This document shows, piece after piece, positions 9,952-19,523 of a stretch of 64,000 nucleotides of DNA (position 1 is the stretch's first letter; each line of letters opens with the position of its first letter). Below the pieces are notes generated by a model. The model saw only the letters and a program-made list of their open reading frames with translations. It did no database searches and was not told the origin of the DNA. The stretch comes from an uncultured Campylobacterales bacterium. Lineage in GTDB: Bacteria > Campylobacterota > Campylobacteria > Campylobacterales > Arcobacteraceae. A program made the translations under genes and the position numbers. The stretch spans positions 434,001-498,000 of the forward strand of contig CANLWY010000001.1 in assembly GCA_947494995.1 (NCBI GenBank). The letters run 5' to 3'.

Positions 9952-11061
9952 ATGAAATTTAATGAAGTATTAGAAAATTGTAAAATATATGAAGCAGGTA
10001 AGCCAATTGAACTTGTTGTAAGAGAGTATGGTGTTGACGAAAAAGATATTATAAAACTTGCATCAAATGAGAACCCATATGGAACTTCACCAAAGGTTAC
10101 TAAAAAAATCCAAGAGTTATCGCAAAATATGTTTATGTATCCAGATGATTCTATGTATGAATTAAAAGAATCATTGGCTTCAAAATTTTCAGTTGAGAGT
10201 GAAAATATAATTGTAGGTTGTGGAAGTGACCAAGTAATTGATTTTTTAGTAAAAGCAAAATGTACTAAAGATTCAAAGATACTTATGAGTAAAACAACAT
10301 TTGCTATGTATGAAATATATGGAAGACAAGCAGGTGCACAAATTTTAAGAACCCCAGATGATGAACACAACTTAGAGCAATTTGAAGCTATGTATAAAGA
10401 GCATGGTGCAGATATTATTTTCTTATGTTTACCAAATAATCCACTTGGTGAGTGTTTAGATAAAGATGAAGTATATGAATTTTTGAAAAAAATTGATAGC
10501 AATACTTTAGTTGTAATTGATGGAGCTTATCAAGAATATGCTTCATTTAAAGATAGTAAGAAAGAGATTAAACCTGCTGATTTAATTGAAAAGTTTCCAA
10601 ATACAGTATATCTTGGAACTTTTTCAAAGGCATATGCTTTAGGTGGTATGAGAACAGGATATGGAATAGGACAGCTTTCTATTATAAAAACACTTTATAA
10701 AATAAGACCTCCTTTTAATATTACAACCCTGTCTTTAGCTGCTGCAATTGAAGCATTAAAAGATGAAGCCTTTGTTCAAAAGTCTATAGAGCTAAACTTT
10801 GAAGAGATGAAAAGATATGAAGAGTATGCTACAAATAAAGGTTTCTCATATATTGATAGTTATACAAATTTTATAACTATGAAATTTGATAATAGATATC
10901 TTTCATCAGAGGTTGCTCAAAATCTTCTTGAAAGAGGGGTAATTGTAAGAGACCTTACTGGATATGGTGTAAATGCTATTAGAATTACAATAGGAAGCCA
11001 AAAACAGAATACAAGAGTATTTGAAGTATTAGATGAAGTGTTAGAAGAGTTAAACAAATAA
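9952..11061 (+). CDS. hisC: Histidinol-phosphate aminotransferase
   Basis: PLP aminotransferase of class I/II, converting imidazole acetol-phosphate to histidinol phosphate; such enzymes often also serve aromatic amino acid synthesis, which fits the pheA neighbour. Lys226 in TFSKAYALGGMRTGYG is the PLP lysine; ASNENPYGTSP near the N-terminus, NNPLGE and the final Arg in NAIRITIGS are family signatures. The ATG has AAGGAATAAA in front. Length 369. dxs follows after 20 bases. Confidence 0.93.
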   Translation: MKFNEVLENCKIYEAGKPIELVVREYGVDEKDIIKLASNENPYGTSPKVTKKIQELSQNMFMYPDDSMYELKESLASKFSVESENIIVGCGSDQVIDFLVKAKCTKDSKILMSKTTFAMYEIYGRQAGAQILRTPDDEHNLEQFEAMYKEHGADIIFLCLPNNPLGECLDKDEVYEFLKKIDSNTLVVIDGAYQEYASFKDSKKEIKPADLIEKFPNTVYLGTFSKAYALGGMRTGYGIGQLSIIKTLYKIRPPFNITTLSLAAAIEALKDEAFVQKSIELNFEEMKRYEEYATNKGFSYIDSYTNFITMKFDNRYLSSEVAQNLLERGVIVRDLTGYGVNAIRITIGSQKQNTRVFEVLDEVLEELNK

Positions 11062-11081
11062 TAAATTAGATAAAGAATATT

Positions 11082-12881
11082 ATGGAAATCAAAAGTAAAA
11101 ACCTAGATGAATTAGAACAAGTTTGCCAAGATATAAGAGATAGAATCATTGATGTTGTTTCTAGAAAGGGAGGACATTTTTCTTCAACTTTAGGTGCAGT
11201 TGAATTAACAGTTGCAATGCATAAAGTTTTTGATGTTAAAAAAGATCCTTTTATATATGATGTTTCCCATCAGTGTTATCCCCATAAACTAATAAATGGA
11301 AGATGGGAAGAGTTTGAAACAATTAGGCAGTTTGATGGTCTTAGTGGATTTACAAAGCCGAAAGAATCAGAAGCAGACTATTTTGTTGCAGGGCATAGTT
11401 CTACATCTATTTCACTTGCTGTAGGAGCTGCAAAAGCTATAAAACTAAAAGGTGAAAATAGAATTCCTGTTGTTATGATTGGCGATGGTTCTATGAGTGC
11501 TGGAATGGTTTATGAGGCTTTAAATGAATTAGGTGATAGAAAATATCCTGTAGTTATAATCTTAAATGATAATGAGATGTCAATAGCAAAACCTATTGGT
11601 TCAATTTCTAAGTATTTATCTAAACTTTTAGCAGGAAAGTTTTATCAGAACTTTAGAGAGAGTGTTGATAGAAATATTGTTCAAAAACTTCCAGAAGGGG
11701 CAACTTATATTGCTAAAAAGATGGAAGAAGGAATGAAGCTAATTACTCCTGGTATTATCTTTGAAGAGATGGGAATAGATTATATAGGTCCAATTGATGG
11801 GCATAATCTTGAAGAGGTTATAGAGACTTTAGAAATAGCAAAAGATATTAAAAAGCCTGTAATTGTTCATGCAAGAACAGTAAAAGGAAAAGGTTACTCT
11901 CCTGCTGAAGGACAACATGAACACTGGCATGGAGTAGGACCTTTTAATGTAGAAGATGGAATGTTTGTAAAAAAATCTGCTGCAAAATCTGCAACAGCTG
12001 TATTTGCAGATGCTTTATGCCAATTAGCTCAAAAACATGAAAATGTTGTAGGTGTAACAGCTGCTATGCCAAGTGGTACTGGTATTGATAAACTTATGGA
12101 AAAATTCCCTGATAGGTTTTGGGATGTGGCAATTGCAGAACAACATGCAGTTACTTCTATGGGAGCAATGGCAAAAGAGGGGTTTAAACCTTTTGTAACT
12201 ATATATTCTACTTTTTTACAAAGAGGATTTGATCAGATTGTACATGATGTTTGTCTTATGAATTTACCTGTAGTGTTTGCAATAGACAGAGCAGGTATTG
12301 TAGGAAATGATGGAGAAACTCATCAAGGTGCATTTGATATCTCATATTTAAGATTTTTACCAAATATGATACTTTGTGCTCCAAGAGATAACAAAACATT
12401 AGAGTATTCTTTAGAGTTTGGATATACGGCAAAAGGACCATGTGCTATTAGATATCCAAGAGGTTCTTTTACAGAGCTAGCTTATGAAGCAACACCTTTT
12501 GAACTTGGACGTGCAGAACTTCTAAAAGAAGGAAATTCTAAAAAACTATTTATAGGTTATGGTGCTGGTGTAAACAGAGCTATTGAAACTGAAAAACTTC
12601 ATAATGAAGATTGCGCAATTTTGGACTTAAGATTTGTAAAACCTTTAGATGAAGAGAAGTTAAAAGAGTTAGCAAAAAAATATGATAAGTGGTATGTATT
12701 CTCTGATTCACAAAAAGAGGGTGGAGTAGGAAGTGCAATTTTAGAGTTCTTAAATAGAGAAAAAATCTGCGTTAAAATCACTTCTTTTGAGTATGATGAT
12801 CAATATATTCAACATGGAGATACTAAGAAAGTAGAAGAGAGTCTAGGGCTTCTTCCTCACCAGTTAGCTCAGAAAATTTAA
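11082..12881 (+). CDS. dxs: 1-deoxy-D-xylulose-5-phosphate synthase
   Basis: Thiamine-diphosphate enzyme that condenses pyruvate and glyceraldehyde 3-phosphate, the entry to the MEP isoprenoid pathway. Visible motifs are the catalytic-site HQCYPHK and GHSSTS, the ThDP-binding GDGSMSAGMVYEALN with its downstream Asn (LNDNEMSIA), and the transketolase-type DRAGIVGNDGETHQG in the middle domain. Length 599 is slightly under the usual 620. In C. jejuni, from memory, fliF, fliG and fliH lie between hisC and dxs; here hisC is adjacent. Confidence 0.95.
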   Translation: MEIKSKNLDELEQVCQDIRDRIIDVVSRKGGHFSSTLGAVELTVAMHKVFDVKKDPFIYDVSHQCYPHKLINGRWEEFETIRQFDGLSGFTKPKESEADYFVAGHSSTSISLAVGAAKAIKLKGENRIPVVMIGDGSMSAGMVYEALNELGDRKYPVVIILNDNEMSIAKPIGSISKYLSKLLAGKFYQNFRESVDRNIVQKLPEGATYIAKKMEEGMKLITPGIIFEEMGIDYIGPIDGHNLEEVIETLEIAKDIKKPVIVHARTVKGKGYSPAEGQHEHWHGVGPFNVEDGMFVKKSAAKSATAVFADALCQLAQKHENVVGVTAAMPSGTGIDKLMEKFPDRFWDVAIAEQHAVTSMGAMAKEGFKPFVTIYSTFLQRGFDQIVHDVCLMNLPVVFAIDRAGIVGNDGETHQGAFDISYLRFLPNMILCAPRDNKTLEYSLEFGYTAKGPCAIRYPRGSFTELAYEATPFELGRAELLKEGNSKKLFIGYGAGVNRAIETEKLHNEDCAILDLRFVKPLDEEKLKELAKKYDKWYVFSDSQKEGGVGSAILEFLNREKICVKITSFEYDDQYIQHGDTKKVEESLGLLPHQLAQKI

Positions 12882-12890
12882 TTAAGATAT

Positions 12891-12923
12891 ATATTAATAG
12901 TAGTATTAAACTACTATTAATAT
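12891..12923. terminator. Bidirectional terminator between dxs and the tad locus
   Basis: ATATTAATAGTAGT and ACTACTATTAATAT form a perfect 14 bp stem around a 5-base loop (ATTAA). The minus-strand secretin stop codon lies inside the stem. It separates the converging dxs operon and tad operon. There is no long T-tract. Confidence 0.7.
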
Positions 12924-14473
12924 CCTAATATTTCATTTACCCTTTTTTGATGTTTTTGTTCATCTGTTAGTTCAGGCTTTTTAGGAGCCTTAAAAAGATT
13001 TTCAGGTGTTGAAGGTTTTTGTATTTCTTTCTCTTTTTTTATCGGTTTATCAATTGTATCTAGTTTGTATTCAGATGAATCATCTTTTTTTCCAAAGTCT
13101 AAATTAAACATTTCTAAATACTGTTGTTTTGTATCTCTATCTTTTCTTTCAAACATTTTCTTTTTGCTAGACTTGAAATTTGATACTTGGTCGTTATTTA
13201 CTGCTTTTACAATTTCTGGAGTTATGAAAAATACAAGTTCGCTTTTACCTTCTTTAAAAGAACTACTTTTAAATAATGCACCTAATATTGGAATATCACC
13301 TAGTAAAGGGATTCTGTCTATATCTTTTGTATTTTTGTTGTTTACTAATCCTCCAAGTACAACGGTAGCCTTATCTTTTATTATTACAGTTGTATTAATA
13401 GATTTATTAGTAATTGCAGGAATATTATCAACTTGGTTTGCCCAATCAAGTTCTCTTTGCTTTGTAGTAATATTTAGATGAACAAACTCATTATTCATAA
13501 CTTCTTTTGCTGTTAGAGTTAATTCTAATCCATAAGCAAGAGTTTGTAATTCTGCTTTTTCATCAGATTGAAGTCTTACATAGATTTCTCCACCGGCATT
13601 AAATTTTGCTTCTTTATTTTCAAGAGTAATTAGTGTTGATTCATCCAGTACATTAGCAACACCTTCTCCTGCAAGATACCTTAATGTTAAAGCTGTATTA
13701 AAATTTCTACTTAAAAAGTTAGCTGCTCCAGTAAGACCCCCTGTTAAGGATACTGCATTAGATAATATATCATCAATTGCACTTGTGACATTAACATTTT
13801 TAGAATCTATATAACCAAAAGTATCAGGTTTATAATAACTATAAGTAGTATCACCTGTTTGTGTAACTGCATAGTTTCTAATAGAAGTAGACCAATTATT
13901 TTTAATATCAAGTCCCTTATCATTATCAATCTCAACTGCATAAAGTTTAATTCTTATCATTTTTGGATTTGATGTTGAAAGCATATCAACAACTTTTTTT
14001 TCAGGATCAATGTCGAACTTTGAAAACATTTCAAGAATTTTTTCTTTATCTTTATGGTTTTGAACATTACCTTTTAGGAAGATAGTGTCATTTATTTGCT
14101 CAACTTTAAGTCCTGGATAGGTACTCTCCGCCATATATATTAGGTTTTTTAGATGAGGTGTGATATTAAATCCAACAGTTATAATAGAGTCATCTTGAAA
14201 GGTAATTAAGGCACTTTCATTGCTAGCTTCTTTTGCATAGATTTTTAGTCTAGTTAGAGGATTTTCTTTATTTTCTAAAAATTCTGCAACTATATTTTCA
14301 CTATTTGTTATTTGTACATCACGTATTCTTTTATCAAATTGTAAAATTTTATAGCTGTTTACGTCTATAAATATTGTTTTATTTTCGAACTCGCTTTGAT
14401 GTATAAATTTATCATTTGCAAAAAGCATAGAAAATAAAGCAATTCCAAAAATAATGTTAAAAACTTTTCTCAT
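12917..14473 (-). CDS. cpaC: Tad/Flp pilus outer-membrane secretin (CpaC/RcpA)
   Basis: Outer-membrane channel for the Flp pilus. After a signal peptide (MRKVFNIIFGIALFSMLFA) comes the pilus-secretin N-terminal domain (about 20-110, FIDVNSYKILQFDKRIRDV), a BON-like region (about 125-165) and the secretin domain ending with VPLLG-type sequence (IPLLGDIPILGALFKS) and ELVFFITPEIV. A charged Lys/Asp/Pro tail of about 90 residues follows, unusual for the family. I chose the internal ATG because AGGAG lies 5-6 bases before it and the signal peptide then starts properly; the longer frame adds 12 residues. Last gene of the tad operon. Confidence 0.9.
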   Translation of the reverse strand: MRKVFNIIFGIALFSMLFANDKFIHQSEFENKTIFIDVNSYKILQFDKRIRDVQITNSENIVAEFLENKENPLTRLKIYAKEASNESALITFQDDSIITVGFNITPHLKNLIYMAESTYPGLKVEQINDTIFLKGNVQNHKDKEKILEMFSKFDIDPEKKVVDMLSTSNPKMIRIKLYAVEIDNDKGLDIKNNWSTSIRNYAVTQTGDTTYSYYKPDTFGYIDSKNVNVTSAIDDILSNAVSLTGGLTGAANFLSRNFNTALTLRYLAGEGVANVLDESTLITLENKEAKFNAGGEIYVRLQSDEKAELQTLAYGLELTLTAKEVMNNEFVHLNITTKQRELDWANQVDNIPAITNKSINTTVIIKDKATVVLGGLVNNKNTKDIDRIPLLGDIPILGALFKSSSFKEGKSELVFFITPEIVKAVNNDQVSNFKSSKKKMFERKDRDTKQQYLEMFNLDFGKKDDSSEYKLDTIDKPIKKEKEIQKPSTPENLFKAPKKPELTDEQKHQKRVNEILGY

Positions 14474-14481
14474 CTTTTCTC

Positions 14482-14952
14482 CTAGTTTATTGTTATATTT
14501 AATGTACAAGTAATTTGAGCAGCATTTGTTGTGTTGTAAACTACTGCTTTACTTACTAAGTTATTTGCACCTTGACCACTTAAGAACCCTTTGTTATAGG
14601 TTCCTTGAGTTATAAAGATACATTGTGAATTTGCATTTTGAGGTGCAGCTGTTGCAATAACACAACTTAAATTAGCATTGGTAATAGTTGCTATTTTACT
14701 TAATTTTATATCATTAAGATTTGCAAATAAATCTACGTTTGTAGTAACTGTATTTTGATTAGGTATATTATTTGCAATATATTTTGCTGCAAATTTACTC
14801 ATATAGTCCATATTTTCATTTAATCTTACGGCTGTTGAATAATTAAGTACAAAAAAGAACAACCATACAAAACTTACAAATATAAGTGTCCACATTAACA
14901 TTTGGTCAATGTATGCAGGTTTCATGTTGTCTTTTTTTACACAATTCTTCAT
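14482..14952 (-). CDS. TadE-like minor pseudopilin
   Basis: 156-residue protein with one N-terminal hydrophobic helix (about 18-42: LMWTLIFVSFVWLFFFVL) and a polar, Asn/Thr-rich periplasmic part with two Cys. The sequence before the helix, KPAYIDQML, matches KKALIDQLL of the large TadE/G-like protein in this locus. An in-frame ATG at 14925 would give a start aligned with that protein (MKPAYIDQ versus MKKALIDQ), so it may be the true start; both have poor ribosome sites. Position between cpaB and the secretin supports a minor pilin role. Exact TadE/TadF assignment is not possible by eye. Confidence 0.65.
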   Translation of the reverse strand: MKNCVKKDNMKPAYIDQMLMWTLIFVSFVWLFFFVLNYSTAVRLNENMDYMSKFAAKYIANNIPNQNTVTTNVDLFANLNDIKLSKIATITNANLSCVIATAAPQNANSQCIFITQGTYNKGFLSGQGANNLVSKAVVYNTTNAAQITCTLNITIN

Positions 14953-14956
14953 TTTT

Positions 14957-16129
14957 TTACTTTCTTAACTTTTTATATTCATCATAAGAGATCTCTTTTA
15001 CATCTTTACTTTGAATATAGCTTCCATCACAAATTACAAACCAAGAAGGATTTATTCTTGAAATACTTGTATAAGGGATTACATAGTTTTTATATACTTT
15101 TCTATGAATCTTTGCTCTTATAGATGGATTTTTTCTTAAGTATGCTTTTGATGATTTAACAAGTAATAAATTCTCTTTTTGTGAACACTCTTTTACAAAG
15201 CTAGAAACTATTTTTGCTTTTTTTGTCTCTTTTATATCTGTATCATTTGAGTATGAAATTGTAGCTGTTTTCATACTAGATGAACTTTTTGGTTTGTACC
15301 ATCTTATAGGGTATGATCTTGGAGTATATTTTCTTTTTATCTTTTTTACTACTTTTACAGGTTCTTCTACTACTTTTTCTTCAGGTTCTTCTTCATCTTC
15401 AAATTTTGATTCTACCATCCAAAGTTGCTTCCCTTTATTGTAATCATTAATCAAAGATAAAAGAATATCTTGTTTTATATCAAGTATAAGTTCCTGAGAT
15501 TTGATTTCTATGATCTCTTCAACTTGTTGTTTTTTTACAAGTTTTTTTATTTTCTTTTTTATTATACTTTTCTCAGTAGCTTTCCCATCATTTAAAAATC
15601 CTAAAACACGAATATTTTTTGCAACATATTGAACTGCATAATCAGGTGAGGCCATCTCTTTTGCTTCTTCTTTTGTTCCAGAAGGATAAACAGAAATAAT
15701 CTTAATGATGTCATTAGGTTCTAATGAATAATTAGGGTTTTTAAATAGTTTAAATTGCATATTATAACTATTGTATTTGTAATCAATTGCTTTTTCTTTC
15801 TTTTTTTCTTGAATTTTAGTTGAGAGTTTCTCTTTTAAAAATGCTTCATTTTTGTAAATTGGTTCTTTTGCAAATTTTCCTAAAATCTCTTTTTTTAATA
15901 AAGGTTTAGTTAATACAAACTGTTTAGCAATAGTTGTCTGTTTTATATGCTTTTCTGTAATTTGTGTATCTTTTTTTATATTATCTTTTGCCACAAATAT
16001 TTTTACTAAACGACTATTACTTTTTATAACCTCTTGTTTTTGATTATAGAAATATACTGCTACACCAATTGCCGAAAGTAGCATTGATAATAGAACTAAA
16101 ATAATTGCAATCTGTTTGTTAAACTTCAT
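14957..16129 (-). CDS. cpaB: Flp pilus assembly protein CpaB/RcpC with C-terminal SH3-like domain
   Basis: Periplasmic tad component thought to work with the secretin. A TM anchor (residues about 8-28) is followed by a SAF domain (about 40-105: VKIFVAKDNIKKDTQITEKH), the RcpC/CpaB region to about 230, a basic, Pro/Ser-rich linker with KVVKKIKRKYTPRSYP, and a C-terminal SH3-like module (about 325-385: AYLRKNPSIRAKIHRKVYKN, WFVICDGSYIQS). The C-terminal module is not part of standard CpaB. Start chosen at the ATG preceded by AAGGGA; the longer frame would overlap tadC. Confidence 0.85.
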   Translation of the reverse strand: MKFNKQIAIILVLLSMLLSAIGVAVYFYNQKQEVIKSNSRLVKIFVAKDNIKKDTQITEKHIKQTTIAKQFVLTKPLLKKEILGKFAKEPIYKNEAFLKEKLSTKIQEKKKEKAIDYKYNSYNMQFKLFKNPNYSLEPNDIIKIISVYPSGTKEEAKEMASPDYAVQYVAKNIRVLGFLNDGKATEKSIIKKKIKKLVKKQQVEEIIEIKSQELILDIKQDILLSLINDYNKGKQLWMVESKFEDEEEPEEKVVEEPVKVVKKIKRKYTPRSYPIRWYKPKSSSSMKTATISYSNDTDIKETKKAKIVSSFVKECSQKENLLLVKSSKAYLRKNPSIRAKIHRKVYKNYVIPYTSISRINPSWFVICDGSYIQSKDVKEISYDEYKKLRK

Positions 16130-16139
16130 CTTTTCCCTT

Positions 16140-16976
16140 TTACATTCCAAATTCTAATTTACCAGCCATCATTGGGAAAACAATAAATGCTCCCAGTGTA
16201 GGCATTACAAATATAAATATTACAAGCATTAAATACATATTTAGTGTATTTACTTTACCTTTGATTTTATAAAATTTCTCTTGTCTCATTTCATCTGATT
16301 GTGCTGAAAATATATTTTTAACTCCAATACCAGCTTCTTCACTAAGTATTAAAAAGTCTACAATTTTTGTTACATCATCAGAGTCAACTCTTTTTTTTAA
16401 ATTCTCATAAGCTTTTTTTGTGGAGTAGTTTGTCATCTCATATTCTAATATTGCAATCTCTTTTAAAAGTTCATCATCTAAAATACCATGAGCTCTTGTA
16501 GAAACTGTAAAAAAAGCATTTTTTAGCCCACCACCAGCTTCTAAAATAACATTAATTAAATCTAAAAAAACACCTAAGTCATTATCAATTTTTTCAACTC
16601 TTTCAGATTTGGATATATGTAAATATATTTTACCACCAAATATAATAATTAATACACCAACTACGACACCTATAATTCCAATTGTAAAACTAAAAAATAG
16701 AGGTAATGAAACTGCTAATACAATACCAATAATTGCAAATACCATTTTCCCTTCGTTATACTCTTTTTTTGTTAACCCTGCTTGGATTAATTTAAAATGT
16801 ATATCTTCAACATGATCCTCTTTCTCTTTTATCTCTTTATGCTTATCAATAATTGCAGCAGAGTCTAATTTTGATAGTTGAACAATCTGTTTTTTTACAC
16901 CTTTATTATCATAAAAAAACCATACAATAATAAATAAGACTACAAAAAATATAGGTAAAAAATATATCATACTCAT
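16140..16976 (-). CDS. tadC: Tad pilus inner-membrane platform protein TadC
   Basis: Polytopic protein of the T2SSF (GspF) family, pairing with TadB in the inner-membrane platform. Hydrophobic segments lie at about 3-20, 80-118 and 245-270. The cytoplasmic domain between has the family pattern DNDLGVFLDLINVILEAGGGL and a Gly/Glu turn at LSEEAGIGVKNIF. Length 278 fits TadC. Four bases separate it from tadB and ten from cpaB, so all belong to one operon. Confidence 0.88.
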   Translation of the reverse strand: MSMIYFLPIFFVVLFIIVWFFYDNKGVKKQIVQLSKLDSAAIIDKHKEIKEKEDHVEDIHFKLIQAGLTKKEYNEGKMVFAIIGIVLAVSLPLFFSFTIGIIGVVVGVLIIIFGGKIYLHISKSERVEKIDNDLGVFLDLINVILEAGGGLKNAFFTVSTRAHGILDDELLKEIAILEYEMTNYSTKKAYENLKKRVDSDDVTKIVDFLILSEEAGIGVKNIFSAQSDEMRQEKFYKIKGKVNTLNMYLMLVIFIFVMPTLGAFIVFPMMAGKLEFGM

Positions 16977-16980
16977 TTAT

Positions 16981-17913
16981 TTATCCTTTTACCTTTGTTA
17001 ATAAGTTATTTACAAAAAGACCAAATCCTACCCATACAGATATAAAAAATAGTTGTATTTGTCCTTCACTTGTACCAAAAAAGTGTTCATCTAAAATACC
17101 ATCCATAGATTCATCCATCATTTTATAAATAAATACAACAATTCCAATGATAAGGTAACTTCCAACTTTAACCTCTTTTGTTGAAGCTGTAATCTCCTGT
17201 TTTATTTCTCCTTGGTCATGTAGAGTTTTTCTAAGTTTGTCTAAGGTATTTGAAAATTTACCACCTGATTGTCTACCAATTGAAATAGTTAGGTAGAAAA
17301 TTCTAAGCTCTTTTGATTCCATAAGTTTAAACATTTTTTCAAAAGCCAAATCATCTCCAATAATATCTTTTTCAGATAAATAGATATTAAAAAGTTCTTT
17401 TGTTAGTTTAGATTTTGATGTTATCACAGATTTTTTTAATGCTTGTTCAAATCCAACACCACTTTTCATCATACTTGTAACTTTATCAATAATTACTTTT
17501 AGTCCAAAGTTAAACTCTTCTTGTCTATTATCAATAATCTTTTTAAGAACAAGTAATGGGAAGAAAGCAAACACTAACCAACTTATTACAAATACCACAG
17601 GATTTGTGATTACAAAGTTTACAAAAGTAGCTGATAAAAAGCCAAAACCAACAGAAATTAATAGGAAAATAGTTTCAGATAAAGGAGATGTAAACCCCGC
17701 AAAAGCAAGTTTTTTCCCTAACCAGTTTCTATCTTTTTTATTAAATATGGAATCTTTTTTCTTCTCTTCTAATATCTCATTATTATCTTTCGCTAATTGT
17801 TTAATAATTTTACTTGTTTTATTAAACTCAAAATAAACGTTGTACGTAATAATAGTTAAGGTAATTAATAAAATAGGTATAATTACAATTAATAGTATTA
17901 CTGTAATATCCAT
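16981..17913 (-). CDS. tadB: Tad pilus inner-membrane platform protein TadB
   Basis: T2SSF-family membrane protein, 310 residues, with helices near 3-24, 78-125 and 265-300. The conserved cytoplasmic domain contains DKVTSMMKSGVGFEQALKKS and SIGRQSGGKFSNTLDKL, the usual GspF-type signature. Located between tadA (2-base gap) and tadC (4-base gap), the canonical tadABC order. Assignment to TadB rather than TadC rests on that order. Confidence 0.88.
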   Translation of the reverse strand: MDITVILLIVIIPILLITLTIITYNVYFEFNKTSKIIKQLAKDNNEILEEKKKDSIFNKKDRNWLGKKLAFAGFTSPLSETIFLLISVGFGFLSATFVNFVITNPVVFVISWLVFAFFPLLVLKKIIDNRQEEFNFGLKVIIDKVTSMMKSGVGFEQALKKSVITSKSKLTKELFNIYLSEKDIIGDDLAFEKMFKLMESKELRIFYLTISIGRQSGGKFSNTLDKLRKTLHDQGEIKQEITASTKEVKVGSYLIIGIVVFIYKMMDESMDGILDEHFFGTSEGQIQLFFISVWVGFGLFVNNLLTKVKG

Positions 17914-17915
17914 AT

Positions 17916-19523
17916 TTAATCCATTCTATTGATTTTTTGGAAATGTGGCCATTTATGGAAAATCTGAGGGTCTTGATGTAAAAATATATCAATAAATTCA
18001 TCTTGCCAACCACACATCTTATCTGGTAAATCTTTTTCAAGTTCATCAATAAGCATTGATTTTGACATTTCAAACTCTTTATTAAAAATTGCCATATCTA
18101 TATCAACTCCAAACATATTCATTTGTTGTACAGTTCTACTTGGTGTTGATATTACCTCAAAGCTTCCTTTTGTTCGACTCATATCAGAAGTATCTCTTTT
18201 AAATTCAAAGATATTATTTAAAGAGATAACGGCATTATCTTCAATTCTTCTTTCTACTTCAGATACTGTAATTACTTTTCTTGTACCGTCTGGGAATCTC
18301 ACAAGTTGAAGGATTATATCAACAGCAGAAACAATTTGTGCTCTAATAAAGTTGATGTTTGCACTTGGACGTGCTTCAAGATACATGTTTTCAATTCTTA
18401 CAAGAGCTTCTTTTGTATTATCGGCGTGAACTGTTGTCATAGAACCTGGATGACCTGTATTCATAGCATTTAACATTACAACAATCTCTGCACCTCTACA
18501 CTCACCAACGATGATTCTTCTTGGAGATGATCTAAGAGCAGAACGAAGTAAAAACTCAAGAGGAATTGCTCCTTTGCCTTCTTCATTTGCCATTCTTGAT
18601 TCATACTGTCTAATTGAGTGACATGGCATTTGAGGTTTCATCTCTTTTGTATCTTCAATAACCATAAGTTGTTCATTTTCATCAATAAATCTAGTTACTG
18701 CATTTAAGAATGTTGTTTTACCACTAGATGTACCACCTGAAACAATAATATTACATTTTCCTTTTGCTACTTTAAGCAAAAAGTATGCCATCTTATAATC
18801 CATTTGTCCTGATTCAATAAGAAACTCTAAAAGTAAAGGTAAGTCGTTAAATTTTCTGATAGTAACACATGAGCCATCATTTGCTGCAATAGGTGGGATT
18901 TGAACCTCTACCCTTGAACCATCTTTTAATTTACTTGACATAATTGGATGTGCTTCATCAATTTTTCTATTATTTTCTGCAAGCATTTTGTCAATTACTT
19001 TTCTTAGTTCTTCTTCACTCCTAAAGGTAAATGGAGTTTGTACCGTTTTACCTTTATAAATAATATCTATATAATCTTTTGTATTTACAATAACATCATT
19101 TAGTCCATCTTTTGCAATATCAAAAAGTGCAGAAATAGGTCCATATCCAATAACATTGTTTATGATAAACTCTTTGATCTCATCTAAAATATCTTTTGGA
19201 AGATTGTTTGTTTGTTTAAAAGATAATATAAATTCTGGTAAAACTTCGTCTAATGAATCCCGTGTAATAATCTTGTCAGATTTTAAGTTTATCATAAAAG
19301 TATCATTTATTTCATAAGCTATTTCCATTAGTTTTTCATCTAAATATATTTTTGGAAAGATTAATCCAGTCTCTTTTGATTTCTTTTTTACACTTTCTAT
19401 TTTTTCTCGATTTATCTTTTCACTTATTTCATCTTTCTCTTCAGTTTCATTAAATGCAAAGGATTGTTTTTTTATTTCTTGTTTTTGCTCTTCCTCTGCA
19501 ATAAGTAATCTTAAGTTTCTCAA
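17916..19523 (-). CDS. tadA: Tad pilus assembly ATPase TadA/CpaF
   Basis: Secretion ATPase of the VirB11/GspE family that powers pilin assembly. Walker A is GGTSSGKTT (Lys269), the Asp box region follows as MVIEDTKEM, Walker B is RRIIVGECRGAE and the His box is MTTVHADNT. The first 60 residues form a charged, probably coiled-coil extension, and an N-terminal domain follows (SALFDIAKDGLNDVIVN). Length 535 is long for CpaF because of the extra N-terminus and about 90 C-terminal residues with Trp and Asp. Its start overlaps the tadZ stop by 4 bases. Confidence 0.93.
   Translation of the reverse strand: MRNLRLLIAEEEQKQEIKKQSFAFNETEEKDEISEKINREKIESVKKKSKETGLIFPKIYLDEKLMEIAYEINDTFMINLKSDKIITRDSLDEVLPEFILSFKQTNNLPKDILDEIKEFIINNVIGYGPISALFDIAKDGLNDVIVNTKDYIDIIYKGKTVQTPFTFRSEEELRKVIDKMLAENNRKIDEAHPIMSSKLKDGSRVEVQIPPIAANDGSCVTIRKFNDLPLLLEFLIESGQMDYKMAYFLLKVAKGKCNIIVSGGTSSGKTTFLNAVTRFIDENEQLMVIEDTKEMKPQMPCHSIRQYESRMANEEGKGAIPLEFLLRSALRSSPRRIIVGECRGAEIVVMLNAMNTGHPGSMTTVHADNTKEALVRIENMYLEARPSANINFIRAQIVSAVDIILQLVRFPDGTRKVITVSEVERRIEDNAVISLNNIFEFKRDTSDMSRTKGSFEVISTPSRTVQQMNMFGVDIDMAIFNKEFEMSKSMLIDELEKDLPDKMCGWQDEFIDIFLHQDPQIFHKWPHFQKINRMD

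Noticed and set aside
9882-10502. 206-residue open frame antisense to hisC
   Set aside because: It lies wholly opposite pheA end and hisC, is Ser/Phe/Ile-rich with no motif and has no ribosome site; hisC is certain.
13065-13481. 138-residue open frame antisense to the secretin gene
   Set aside because: Opposite a well-supported domain-containing gene; composition is that of a shadow frame.
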